A program made the position numbers and the translations under genes. The notes under the pieces were generated by a model. It had not been told where the DNA came from, searched no databases, and saw only the letters and a list, made by a program, of their open reading frames with translations. Of a stretch of DNA of 64,000 bases, positions 1 through 7,738 are shown in pieces (within the stretch, counting starts at the first letter, position 1; each line of letters begins with the position of its first letter). The stretch lies in assembly GCA_003220265.1 (NCBI GenBank), contig QHRW01000126.1:1-64000 (forward strand), written 5' to 3'. Source of the DNA: Candidatus Rokuibacteriota bacterium. Its GTDB lineage: Bacteria > Methylomirabilota > Methylomirabilia > Rokubacteriales > CSP1-6.

Positions 1-181
1 CGCGGCCGGCGCTGGGCGGCCGGCGGCCCGCGAGAATGTCGAGCAGCGAGGTCTTGCCGATCCCGTTGGGACCGACGAGACCCGTACGCACCATGTCGAA
101 CGCGAACGTCAGGGACGCGAACACGCTCCCGCCGTCGGGCAGACGGCAGGCAAGGTCCACCACGCTGATGTGATTGTGCAT
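1..181 (-). CDS. ABC-F-like ATP-binding protein, N-terminal part (runs off window)
   Basis: Only the first 60 codons are present; the gene runs off the left edge. The start is the ATG at 181 (MHNHISVVDLACRLPDGG). A Walker A motif GPNGIGKTS sits about 35 residues in, and the segment before it (LPDGGSVF..LTFAF) resembles the first cassette of ABC-F proteins (Uup/YheS type, soluble ribosome-associated ATPases) rather than LivF. It lies downstream of a livG gene on the same strand, where livF would be expected, so a transporter ATPase cannot be fully excluded. A sigma70-like promoter of its own (320-349) argues for an independent unit. Confidence 0.65.
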   Translation of the reverse strand, partial: MHNHISVVDLACRLPDGGSVFASLTFAFDMVRTGLVGPNGIGKTSLLDILAGRRPPSAGR

Positions 182-319
182 GGCATGAGCTCGCTCACGG
201 GTGAAGGACAGTCTGGTGTGCCGGGGCCGGGCCGAAAGCCCGGGCGGCTGTCACGACTCAGGTGTGAGTGAGCTCTACCGTCGCATGAGCGCCGGACTCG
301 GGGAGCCAGGCGGGAGCGG

Positions 320-349
320 AGCGTACAGGAGCGGCGCGGCCGCTGTCAA
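320..349 (-). promoter_or_regulatory. sigma70-like promoter for the ABC-F-like gene
   Basis: On the minus strand a perfect -35 TTGACA (344-349) is followed after 18 bases by TACGCT (320-325). It lies between livG and the ABC-F-like start, leaving a leader of about 130 bases that contains a small GC hairpin near 228-242. It is a consensus match only; nothing else was found in the 178-base gap. Confidence 0.4.
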
Positions 350-359
350 ACGTCGAGCC

Positions 360-1100
360 TTACTCGCCGAGGTAGATCTCCCGCGTGCGGGGATGGGCGA
401 CGACCTCCGCGCGCGTGCCCTCCACCACGACCTCGCCGAAGTGCAGCACGGTGATGCGCTCGGCGAAGTCGAGCGCCACGTCCATGTCGTGCTCGATCAT
501 GACGATCGTCACGTCGCGCGGAATGCCGGTCACCAGCCTCAGCACGTCGCGCCGCTCCTCCAGGGACAGTCCCGCGAAGGGCTCGTCCAGCAACAGGACG
601 CGCGGCTTCTGGGCCAGCGCCATCGCGATCTCGACGCGCCGGCGCTCGCCGTACGACGTCTCGGCGACCGGCCGGTCGGCGAGCGCCTCCAGGCCCAGGC
701 GCGCCAGCACCTCGTGCGCGTCGCGCACCAGCGAGGCCTGGCGGTCGAGGCGGACGATGGGGTTCCAGCGCCGCGGCGAGAGCCCGAGCAGCGAGAGCGT
801 GACGTTGCGCAGCAGCGTCTCGCGCGGGAAGAGCGTGATGATCTGGTACGTGCGCCCGATCCCCAGGTGCGTCCGGCGCCGGCTCGGCACGCGCGTGATG
901 TCGCGCTCGAACAGCGCGATGGAGCCGGCGTCCGGCGGGATCTCGCCGGTGATGAGGTTGAACAGCGTCGTCTTGCCGGCGCCGTTCGGCCCGATGATGA
1001 GCCGCCGCTCACCCGCCTCGACGAGGAGATTCACGGACGACGTCACCTGCAGTCCGCCGAAGGACTTGCGCAGATTCCGGACGGCGAGCGCGGTCGTCAT
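360..1100 (-). CDS. livG: Branched-chain amino-acid ABC transporter ATP-binding protein (LivG-like)
   Basis: 246-residue cytoplasmic ATPase of a LIV/HAAT importer. Walker A is GPNGAGKTT near residue 38, the signature region is SYGERRRVEIAMAL and Walker B is VLLLDEPFAGLS, followed by the EHDMDVAL switch region typical of LivG. The ATG at 1100 overlaps the livM stop by four bases (ATGA), so translation is probably coupled. It is the last gene of the run binding protein - livH - livM - livG. The usual partner LivF is not adjacent in the visible sequence. Substrate could be a branched amino acid, amide or another small organic acid; the family alone does not decide. Confidence 0.9.
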   Translation of the reverse strand: MTTALAVRNLRKSFGGLQVTSSVNLLVEAGERRLIIGPNGAGKTTLFNLITGEIPPDAGSIALFERDITRVPSRRRTHLGIGRTYQIITLFPRETLLRNVTLSLLGLSPRRWNPIVRLDRQASLVRDAHEVLARLGLEALADRPVAETSYGERRRVEIAMALAQKPRVLLLDEPFAGLSLEERRDVLRLVTGIPRDVTIVMIEHDMDVALDFAERITVLHFGEVVVEGTRAEVVAHPRTREIYLGE

Positions 1101-2026
1101 CGCAGCGGAGACCGGCGGACCAGGCGCGCCACGCCCGGCACCAGCCCCTCCGGCATGAAGACCACGATGGCGACGAAGATCGCGCCCAGCACGAAGTTCC
1201 AGCGCTCGATGTAGGCGCTGGCTACGTTCTTCATGACCACGACGAGGGCGGCGCCCGTGATCGGGCCCAGCAGCGTGGCGGTGCCGCCGGAGATCACCAT
1301 CAGGAGCGCCTCGGCCGAGGCCGTCAGCGTCACCGCCTGCGGGCTCACGAACTGGTTGTAGTAGAGGTACAGCAGGCCCGCCACGCCGGTCCAGAAGCCG
1401 GAGAGCACGAAGGCCAGGAACCGGATCATCCACACGTGGTAGCCCAGCGCGTTCATGCGGCGCGGCTGGTCGCGCGTACCGCGCACGCTGGCGCCGAACG
1501 GCGAGGCGACGAACACGGCCATCGAGGCGACCGCGAGCAGGAACACGGCGAGCGTCGCCCAGTAGAAGCCGCGCGGGGAGGCCAGCGACAGCCCGAACGG
1601 GCTCGGGCGCCCGCTGATCGTGATGCCGTTGTCGCCGTTGGTGAGGCTGATCCAGCGATAGGCCACGCCCCACACGATCTGGCCCAGCGCCACCGTGATC
1701 ATGACGAAGCCGAGCCCGGTGCCGCGCAGCGCGAGCACGGCGAAGACGGCGGCCGCCGCCAGCGTCACCGCCAGCGCGCCGGCGGCGACGGCGAGATGGC
1801 CGTGGCCGCTGGTCATGATCTTCGCGGCGGCGTAGGCGGCAATGCCGAACAGCCCCGCGTGGCCCAGCGAGACGAGGCCGGCGTAGCCGGCCAGCACGTT
1901 CACCGCGAGCGCGAAGACCGCGTAGAAGAGGATCTGGCTCGCGATGTTGACGTAGTAGGTCGAGCCGACCCACAGGGGCACCGTCGCCAGGACGACGAGC
2001 GCCGCCGCCAGCGCGAAGCGCTTCAC
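1097..2026 (-). CDS. livM: Branched-chain amino-acid ABC transporter permease (LivM-like)
   Basis: 309-residue inner-membrane permease with many hydrophobic segments and the LivM hallmark around NVLAGYAGLVSLGHAGLFGI near residue 45. The start is the GTG at 2026, chosen because it overlaps the livH stop as GTGA, the coupling used throughout this window. The C-terminus (VPGVARLVRRSPLR) is normal for the family. It pairs with LivH to form the membrane channel. Confidence 0.9.
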   Translation of the reverse strand: MKRFALAAALVVLATVPLWVGSTYYVNIASQILFYAVFALAVNVLAGYAGLVSLGHAGLFGIAAYAAAKIMTSGHGHLAVAAGALAVTLAAAAVFAVLALRGTGLGFVMITVALGQIVWGVAYRWISLTNGDNGITISGRPSPFGLSLASPRGFYWATLAVFLLAVASMAVFVASPFGASVRGTRDQPRRMNALGYHVWMIRFLAFVLSGFWTGVAGLLYLYYNQFVSPQAVTLTASAEALLMVISGGTATLLGPITGAALVVVMKNVASAYIERWNFVLGAIFVAIVVFMPEGLVPGVARLVRRSPLR

Positions 2027-2883
2027 ACCGCTTGCCGGCCGAAGAGACCTTGCGGTCGCACCACCAGCACCAGCAGCATCGGCAGGAACAGCACGACGTA
2101 GGCGAGCTCGGGGAACATCGCCTGCCCGAAGTTGTAGAGGAAGCCCACGACGAAGCTGCCGACGAAGGAGCCCAGCAGGCTCCCGCTGCCGCCCAGGATG
2201 ACGACGACCAGCGCCAGCGGCAGCATCTCCTGGTCGAGGCCGGGATAGACCGACAGGATCGGCCCGCCGATGACGCCGGCGAAGCCGGCCAGCCACGCCC
2301 CCAGCCCGAACACGACGGTGAACAGGCGCGAGACGCGGATGCCGACGACGCGCGCCATGGGGGCGTCGTCCACGCCCGCGCGGATCATCGCGCCCAGCCG
2401 CGTGCGGTCGAGCAGCCCCCACAGGCCGGCCGCGAACACGACCGCGATGAGGCTGACCGCGAGGCGATAGATCGGAAAGCCGAGGCCCATCACGGAGGTG
2501 GTGCCGCGCAGGGCGGCGGGCGTGTCGATGCGGATCGGATCGCCCGTCCACACCATCAGGCACACGTCGGCGATCATGAACGACAGCCCCAGGGTGACCA
2601 GCACCTGCGCGAGCTCGGCCCCGGCCAGCCGGCGCAGGATCAGCCGCTCGACGATCGTGCCGAAGACCGCGACCAGCACCCCCGCCACGAGCGCCGCCGT
2701 CCAGAAGTCGAACCCCCGCGCAATCAGCGTCGTCGAGAGATATGCGCCCAGCATGAAGAACGAGCCGTGCGTGAGGTTCGGGATCTTCATCAGCCCGAAG
2801 ATCAGCGAGAAGCCGGCGGACAGCAGGAACAGGAGGCCGCCGAGCGTGATGCTGTTGATCGCCAGCAACAGCGACACGCTCAT
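2023..2883 (-). CDS. livH: Branched-chain amino-acid ABC transporter permease (LivH-like)
   Basis: 286-residue polytopic inner-membrane protein. The N-terminus (LSAGFSLIFGLMKIPNLTHG) and the central segment VVVILGGSGSLLGSFVG are typical LivH motifs. It begins 19 bases after the binding-protein stop and overlaps livM by four bases. Together with LivM it forms the translocation pathway of the importer encoded at 360-4126. Confidence 0.9.
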   Translation of the reverse strand: MSVSLLLAINSITLGGLLFLLSAGFSLIFGLMKIPNLTHGSFFMLGAYLSTTLIARGFDFWTAALVAGVLVAVFGTIVERLILRRLAGAELAQVLVTLGLSFMIADVCLMVWTGDPIRIDTPAALRGTTSVMGLGFPIYRLAVSLIAVVFAAGLWGLLDRTRLGAMIRAGVDDAPMARVVGIRVSRLFTVVFGLGAWLAGFAGVIGGPILSVYPGLDQEMLPLALVVVILGGSGSLLGSFVGSFVVGFLYNFGQAMFPELAYVVLFLPMLLVLVVRPQGLFGRQAV

Positions 2884-2902
2884 GCCCGGCGGCCCCTGGC
2901 GA

Positions 2903-4126
2903 TCAGCTCTTGAGCGGTGGAAAGTCGCGCGAGTACACGGCCTGCGAGAGGAACCACTTCTCGTCGTAGGTCCAGAACTGGCTCACCTTGGGATAGGTCT
3001 TGATCGTCGTGTTGACGAGCTTGTCGCCCTTGCGCTCGGTGCGCCGGATGTAGAAGCTCCCGACGACGTTGCCGAGATGGTCGAAGCTGAGCGGTCCCCG
3101 CGGCGTGTCGGTGAGCGACACCGACCGGAGCGCCTTGTTGAACGCCTCCCGATCGTCGGTCTTGCCGCCGGTCTTCTCCAGCGCCCCCTCTGCCACGATG
3201 CCGTTGATGTAGAGGCCGGCCGCGTAGAGGCCGGGGATGTTGCCGTAGTCCTTCACCATGCCATCGACCAGCCGCTTGTTGCTGGGCGTGTCGAGGTCGG
3301 CCGTGTAGAACGAGCACGAGATCATCCCGACCGCCTCGTCGCCGTAGGACTTCAGGAGCGCGTCGTCGGCGGCCGTCCCGCCGCCGAGCACGGGCAGCTT
3401 GAGCCCGGCGTCCCGGTACTGCTTCATGAACTTGAGCGGGTTGGACGAGGCGAAGCCCTGCACGACCGCATCGACGCCGGTGATCTGCGCGATGTACGGC
3501 GTGTAGTCGGGCGTCACCAGCGGCGGCCACAGCTTCTTGGCGATGCGGCCGCCGCCGTCCTCGAACACGCGCCCGAAGCCGGCCATCTGCTCGTGGCCGA
3601 ACGCGAAGTCGTCGGCGAGCGTCATCACGCGCTTGTACTTGAGCTCCTTGGCCGCGTAGTCGGCCAGCGGATGCATGTTCTGCGACGAGGTGGCCGAGGC
3701 GCGGATGAAGTACGGGTTCGGACGGCGCTGCGTCATGTCCTCGGCCGCGGCGAGGCTCAGCACCGGCGTCTTGGCCTGGGCCGTGTAGTCGCTGATGGCC
3801 AGCAGCTCGAAGGCGGCCAGGGGCCCGAAGATCATGTCGACGCCATCGCGCTCGACGAGCTCCTGGGTCTTGGTCTTGGTGCCGGCCGGGTTGCCGCCGG
3901 TGTCGGCCACGATCAGCTCGACCTTGCGGCCGGCCAGCGTGTAGTTGCGGTCCTTCATGAAGCGGATGGTCCCCTGCTCCATCTGGATGCCGCCGGCGGC
4001 CAGCGGGCCCGTCTTCACGGTGAGCAGGCCGATCTTGACCGGCTTGTTCTGGGCGATCGCCGGGAACGGCAGCGTTGCGGCGACGGCGGCGGTCCCGGCC
4101 AGGAACGAACGGCGGGTGATCCTCAT
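2903..4126 (-). CDS. Branched-chain amino-acid-type ABC transporter substrate-binding protein
   Basis: 407-residue periplasmic type I binding protein (Peripla_BP_6 class). The N-terminus MRITRRSFLAGTAAVAATLP is a twin-arginine signal with an Ala-x-Ala site at AIAQ. The mature part starts KPVKIGLLTVKTGPLA, the usual first strand of LIV binding proteins. It heads the importer operon and overlaps the VOC gene upstream by four bases (ATGA), so both may be co-expressed. The ligand is unknown; such proteins in this kind of genome often bind aromatic or amide compounds rather than leucine. Confidence 0.9.
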   Translation of the reverse strand: MRITRRSFLAGTAAVAATLPFPAIAQNKPVKIGLLTVKTGPLAAGGIQMEQGTIRFMKDRNYTLAGRKVELIVADTGGNPAGTKTKTQELVERDGVDMIFGPLAAFELLAISDYTAQAKTPVLSLAAAEDMTQRRPNPYFIRASATSSQNMHPLADYAAKELKYKRVMTLADDFAFGHEQMAGFGRVFEDGGGRIAKKLWPPLVTPDYTPYIAQITGVDAVVQGFASSNPLKFMKQYRDAGLKLPVLGGGTAADDALLKSYGDEAVGMISCSFYTADLDTPSNKRLVDGMVKDYGNIPGLYAAGLYINGIVAEGALEKTGGKTDDREAFNKALRSVSLTDTPRGPLSFDHLGNVVGSFYIRRTERKGDKLVNTTIKTYPKVSQFWTYDEKWFLSQAVYSRDFPPLKS

Positions 4127-4644
4127 AGCGTGGCAGCCTCCTCGGTCAGCCGTCCGCCGACCGGCACGTGACGGAGCTCGTTCCAGACGCGATCGATCTC
4201 GGCCAGCACGACGTCGTCGGGCTGGTGGATGTCGATGGGACTCGCCGTGGGCACCCAGCACGGGCGCCCGGTGACCCAGAACACCTCGGTGCGGTTGCCC
4301 TCGGGATCGAAGAAGTAGCAGCCGAGCGCGCTCGCGTGGTTGACGACCCGCTCGATGCGATAGCCTTCGGCGACCAGCTTCTTGTGGAACGCGCGCAGAT
4401 CGTCGAGGCCGGCGACGGCGAGCGAGATCTGCTGGATCAGGTGCGGATCCTCGGCCGAGGGCCGCCCGCGCATGAGCGCGATCTCGTGATCGACGGCGTC
4501 CGGGTTGGCGCTGAGGAAGACGACGCCCGCGCGCCAGTTCTGCTTGGTGATCGTGAGCCCCAGCGTGTCGCGATAGAAGGCGACCATCCGCTCCAGGTCG
4601 CGTACGTAGATCCCGACGTGTCCGAGCCCGGTCACTCGCGCCAT
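4123..4644 (-). CDS. VOC-family (glyoxalase/extradiol dioxygenase-like) protein
   Basis: 173 residues with a single vicinal-oxygen-chelate domain. It starts GLGHVGIYVRDLERMVAFYR and keeps the expected metal-ligand positions: His near residue 9, His in the DPHLIQQISL segment, and Glu in the terminal strand GNRTEVFW. The layout is like catechol 2,3-dioxygenase domains. Being first in the operon that continues into the LIV importer, it may act on the imported compound. The exact reaction cannot be read from the sequence. Confidence 0.8.
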   Translation of the reverse strand: MARVTGLGHVGIYVRDLERMVAFYRDTLGLTITKQNWRAGVVFLSANPDAVDHEIALMRGRPSAEDPHLIQQISLAVAGLDDLRAFHKKLVAEGYRIERVVNHASALGCYFFDPEGNRTEVFWVTGRPCWVPTASPIDIHQPDDVVLAEIDRVWNELRHVPVGGRLTEEAATL

Positions 4645-4677
4645 GGCAACCCTCCTGGCCGAGCCCAGATCTTACGG

Positions 4678-4710
4678 CATAATGGCCTTCCGAACGAGAG
4701 GAGGCGCCTG
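4678..4710 (+). promoter_or_regulatory. -10-like box and ribosome binding site of the selenoprotein operon
   Basis: A CATAAT box at 4678-4683 lies in the 66-base divergent gap, but no good -35 is visible. The purine-rich GAGAGGAGG ends six bases before the ATG at 4711 and supports that start. Confidence 0.4.
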
Positions 4711-5229
4711 ATGATCCGTCTCTACGACCCCACCGCCGAGCCGCGCGCCGTCGTGGCCCAGCTCGCGCCGCGCCTGACCAGCCTGGCCGGCAAGCGCATC
4801 GGCATCCTCGACAACGGCAAGGCCAACGCGGGCACGCTGATGCTCGCGGTGGCGAAGACGCTCCAGCAGCGCTACGGCGCCGGCGAGATCGTCAAGCGCG
4901 ACAAGCCCGTGGCGGGGCCGCCCTCGCCGGAGGCGCTGGAGGCGCTGGCGCAGTGCGACCTCACGCTGGTCGGCAGCGCCGACTGAGGGAGCTGCACGTC
5001 GTGGAGTATCCACGGCTCGATCATGCTGGAGCAGCGCGGCGTTCCGACGGCGGTCATGGGCACGTTCGAGTTCGAGGCGCTGGCGCGCCTGGAGGCGAAG
5101 AACCGCGGCATCGCTGACCTGCCGCTGGCGCTGGTGCCCCACCCGCTCGGCGGCATCCACGAGGACGAGGTCCTCCGCAAGGCCGACCTCGCGCTCGAGT
5201 CCGTCCTGAAGGCGCTGACACGGGCATGA
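4711..5229 (+). CDS. UGSC-family selenoprotein (in-frame UGA = Sec92)
   Basis: 172 residues if the UGA at 4984-4986 is read as selenocysteine. The frame stays open on both sides: before it GILDNGKANAGTLMLAVAKT, after it SWSIHGSIMLEQRGVPTAVM. At the UGA the protein reads D-U-G-S-C, the signature of the UGSC selenoprotein family described from marine metagenomes, giving a UxxC redox motif. A SECIS-like hairpin follows at 4998-5016. The second copy at 15403-15930 has UGA at the same place, so a point nonsense mutation is unlikely. The start has a strong Shine-Dalgarno. The stop overlaps the partner gene by ATGA. Biochemical function unknown; a redox role is inferred from UxxC. Confidence 0.9.
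4998..5016 (+). promoter_or_regulatory. Predicted bacterial SECIS element of UGSC gene 1
   Basis: An 8-bp stem (4998-5005 with 5009-5016, one T-G wobble) closes a GTA triloop at 5006-5008. The loop begins 19 bases after the UGA and its first base is G, which fits the bacterial SECIS pattern as I know it (short apical loop with an early G, about 16-37 bases from the UGA). Confidence 0.7.
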
Positions 5230-6284
5230 GCACGCTCGGTCCCGCCGCGAAGATCTTCGAGTTCAAGGAGGCCTACGAGGCCATCGACGAGGAGTACCAG
5301 GCGCGCGGCTGGACGGACGGGCTGCCGATCGTGCCGCCGACCGAAGCGCGCGTGCGCGAGTGCCTGGCCTTCACCGATCGCGACCCGCGCGAGATCGTCG
5401 GCGTGCTGCCTCCGCGCCAGGGCGAGGCCACCGTCGAGAAGATCGCGGCCAACGCCGTGATGGCCGGCTGCAGGCCGGAGTACCTGCCCGTGATCCTCTC
5501 CGCCATCGAGGCGCTGGCCGATCCGCTCTTCAACCTCGACTCCGTGCAGGCCACCACGCACCCGGTGGCGCCGCTGATCGTCGTCAACGGCCCGATCGCG
5601 CGCGAGCTGGGGATCAACGGGGGCTACAACGCCTTCGGTCAGGGCTTCCGCGCCAATGTCACGATCGGGCGCGCGGTGCGGCTGGTACTGATGAACGTCG
5701 GCGGGGGCCTGCCCGGCAGCGGCGATCGCGCCACGCAGGGCAGCCCGGCCAAGATCGCCTACTGCGTGGCGGAGAACGAGGCCGAGAGCCCGTGGGAGCC
5801 GCTGCACGTCGAGACCGGGTTTCCCCGGGACGCGAGCGTGGTGACCGTGTTCGGCTGCGAGGGCCCGCACAACATCCAGGACCACTACAGCAACACCGGC
5901 CTCGGGGTGCTGCGCACCGTCGCCGGCGCCATGGGCCAGGCCGGCAGCAACAACCTGCTCGGCTGGGGCTGGCCGCTGCTGGCGCTGGGCCCCGAGCACG
6001 CCGCCACCATCGCGCGCGACGGTTACAGCAAGGCCAAGGTGAAGGAGTTCCTCTTCGAGCACGCGCGCTTTCCGTTCGCGCGGCTGGGGCGCGAGTACCA
6101 GCAGCAGCAGGTCGAGCGCCACGGCGCCGTCGATGCGCCGGGCACGATGCTGTCGATCGTGCGGCGCCCCGAGGACATCAGCATCATCGTGGCCGGCGGC
6201 GCCGGCAAGCACTCGTGCTGGCAGCCGACGTTCGGCGACGGCACGCACTTCACGCGCCGGCCGATCACGCGCCGGCGGCCGTAG
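5226..6284 (+). CDS. Conserved partner of UGSC selenoprotein (WTDGLP family)
   Basis: 352 residues with no assigned function that I recognise. Conserved blocks shared with the paralogue at 15927-16961 are WTDGLPIVPPT (about residue 29), [14 protein letters not shown] (about 76), [20 protein letters not shown] (about 134) and SPWEPLHVE (about 187). The invariant Cys in AGCRPEY is a candidate thiol partner for the Sec of UGSC. The gene overlaps UGSC gene 1 by ATGA. The same pair occurs at the second locus in the opposite gene order, which points to a two-protein complex or consecutive steps. No signal peptide, so probably cytoplasmic. Confidence 0.85.
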   Translation: MSTLGPAAKIFEFKEAYEAIDEEYQARGWTDGLPIVPPTEARVRECLAFTDRDPREIVGVLPPRQGEATVEKIAANAVMAGCRPEYLPVILSAIEALADPLFNLDSVQATTHPVAPLIVVNGPIARELGINGGYNAFGQGFRANVTIGRAVRLVLMNVGGGLPGSGDRATQGSPAKIAYCVAENEAESPWEPLHVETGFPRDASVVTVFGCEGPHNIQDHYSNTGLGVLRTVAGAMGQAGSNNLLGWGWPLLALGPEHAATIARDGYSKAKVKEFLFEHARFPFARLGREYQQQQVERHGAVDAPGTMLSIVRRPEDISIIVAGGAGKHSCWQPTFGDGTHFTRRPITRRRP

Positions 6285-6286
6285 CC

Positions 6287-6868
6287 ATGGCGAACGAGCG
6301 GGGCCTGCTGCCCAAGGCGCGGCGCGAGGAGCTGAGCGAGCCGCTCGCGAAGATGCTCGAGCGCTGGTACCGCAACGCGTACCGCGATGACAACCTGTTC
6401 CTGACGATGGCCCGACGCCCCGGCCTGCTCGACGCCACCTGGGGCTTCATCCGCTACATCTACGGCGGCGGCTCCTCGATCGAGCCCGAGCTGTTCGAGC
6501 TCCTGCGCGTGCGGCTGGCCTGGGCGAACCAGTGCGTGCACTGAAGCCTCGCGCGCTCTTCCTCGGCCGTGAGCCGGGGCGCGACGGAGGATCTGGTCGA
6601 GAAGCTCCAGGACTACGAGCACAGTGACCTGCCGGAGCGGACGAAGGTCGCCCTCCGCCTGGCCGACCGCCTGACCGGCGAGCGGCCGTCGGTCGATCCC
6701 GAGCTGCACGCGCAGCTCCGGCAGCACTTCACCGACGACCAGATCATCGACCTCGGCATGACGCTGACGTTCGCCAGCGGCTGGCAGCGCTTCATCGAGG
6801 CGTTCGGCATCGTGCCCGATCGCTGGCAGGAGGGCGCGCCTCCGCCGTTCCACCCGCTGAACGATTAG
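6287..6868 (+). CDS. AhpD/carboxymuconolactone decarboxylase-like selenoprotein (CxxU, Sec86)
   Basis: 193 residues when the UGA at 6542-6544 is decoded as Sec. The AhpD fold core normally reads E..R.R.A..N.C..C. Here it is ELLRVRLAWANQCVH then U, so Sec replaces the second Cys of the CxxC redox pair. The His usually four residues later is Arg. After the UGA the frame continues into a normal family C-terminus (EDLVEKLQDYEHSDLPERTK ... LGMTLTFASGWQRF). A SECIS-like hairpin is at 6561-6579. Start ATG 6287 lies two bases after the partner-gene stop. Probable role: thiol/selenol peroxidase or disulfide reductase chemistry (inference). AhpD-like Sec proteins are known. Confidence 0.88.
6561..6579 (+). 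promoter_or_regulatory. Predicted bacterial SECIS element of the AhpD-like gene
   Basis: A 7-bp stem CCTCGGC/GCCGGGG (one T-G wobble) encloses the loop CGTGA at 6568-6572. The loop begins 23 bases after the UGA at 6542-6544 and has G in its second position. Confidence 0.65.
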
Positions 6869-6870
6869 TC

Positions 6871-7593
6871 GTGGCTGACGCGGGCCTGATGGACCAGATG
6901 TTCTCCCGCATCATGCGGGCGCTGGTCGAGACCGGCCGGGCGCCCCACTATGCCGAGCTGGCGCGGGCGCTCGGCCTGGCGGTGCCCCAGAGCCGGCAGC
7001 TCCTCCTCGACGTGATGCAGGCCTACCCGATCGGCTGGCTGCATCCCGACACCGACTACATCGCCTCGTTCCCGCCGCTCAACAACCTGCCGACGCAGTA
7101 CCGGGTGAGCGTGGGCGGCGAGCAGAAGTGGTTCGCCCAGTGCGGGTTCGAGGCGACGTCGGTGACGTGGCTCTTCCCCGGCGCCACCGTACGCGTGCAG
7201 GCGCCGTGTCTGGACTGCGGCGAGCCCGTCGTCATCGAGATGCGCGACGGCCGGCTCGTCACCGTCGATCCGCCGTCGGTCGTGGGCCACCTCAACTGGG
7301 GCTTCGGCCCCTCGCGCGGCAAGCCGCCGTTTCTTTGAACGGGGATGAACCTCTTCCGGTCGGAAGAGCACGCGCGCCGCTGGCCCCAGTTCAACGCCGG
7401 CTCGGAGACGGGCCTGGGCTTCATCCGCCTGGAAGATCTGGTCGCCTTCTTCGGCACCGAATCACGCCGGCACATGCTCGACGCCGACTACCTCTCGGCG
7501 TGGTATCCGAAGCGGGCCGCCGAGCGGCGCGCCGTTCTCGAGCGGCTCGGTAAGACCACGCCGTTCTGGATGGGCACGCCCGGCACGCCGTGA
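6871..7593 (+). CDS. MerB-like (alkylmercury lyase family) selenoprotein, Sec156
   Basis: 240 residues if the UGA at 7336-7338 is Sec. The first part ends with a MerB-like domain: WFAQCGFEATSVTWLFPGA matches the MerB segment carrying Cys96, with Glu where MerB has Asp99. The part after the UGA (MNLFRSEEHARRWPQF) matches the MerB C-terminal segment that follows Cys159. Aligning the two puts Sec exactly on Cys159, one of the catalytic thiols that grip and cleave the Hg-C bond. A perfect SECIS-like hairpin follows at 7351-7368. Start is the GTG at 6871, two bases after the AhpD-like stop. An organomercury or organometal lyase role is inferred; I recall an NCBI-named Sec-assisted organometal system with a MerB-like lyase but cannot check it here. 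Confidence 0.85.
7351..7368 (+). promoter_or_regulatory. Predicted bacterial SECIS element of the MerB-like gene
   Basis: A perfect 7-bp stem CTCTTCC/GGAAGAG closes the loop GGTC (7358-7361), beginning 19 bases after the UGA. A GGUC-type loop is also what the classical E. coli fdhF SECIS carries, so this is the most convincing of the four. Confidence 0.75.
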
Positions 7594-7654
7594 CGCCGGC
7601 CGCGGACCGGTCGTCGAGCGAGCAGACCGGCACCGCGTCGACCCACTATCGGTC

Positions 7655-7684
7655 TTGACTTGCTGCCGACGTCTCCGCTACGGT
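7655..7684 (+). promoter_or_regulatory. sigma70-like promoter of the DUF4331 operon
   Basis: TTGACT (7655-7660) and TACGGT (7679-7684) are 18 bases apart, about 55 bases before the ATG at 7739. A purine-rich GAGGGCAGG precedes the start. Nothing else was recognised in the 145-base gap. Confidence 0.4.
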
Positions 7685-7738
7685 CGGGGCCTCTTCACGC
7701 TGGCTGGCTGTGCCTCTTGCTCGGATGAGGGCAGGTCA

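Noticed and set aside
1-181. LivF of the first LIV transporter
   Set aside because: The visible N-terminus resembles ABC-F proteins, the gene has its own promoter-like sequence, and the gap to livG is 178 bases without overlap.
228-242. GC hairpin with GAAA loop in the leader of the ABC-F-like gene as terminator
   Set aside because: The stem has only five strong pairs and no T-run; it was not listed as a separate feature.
4984-4986. The UGA at 4984 as a real stop, giving two short genes
   Set aside because: The frame continues with family-like sequence, the paralogue has UGA at the same site, the UGSC motif is a known Sec motif, and a SECIS-like hairpin follows.
7591-7593. UGA at the end of the MerB-like gene as a second Sec
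   Set aside because: The following frame has no family-like sequence, and the protein already reaches the normal length of the family.
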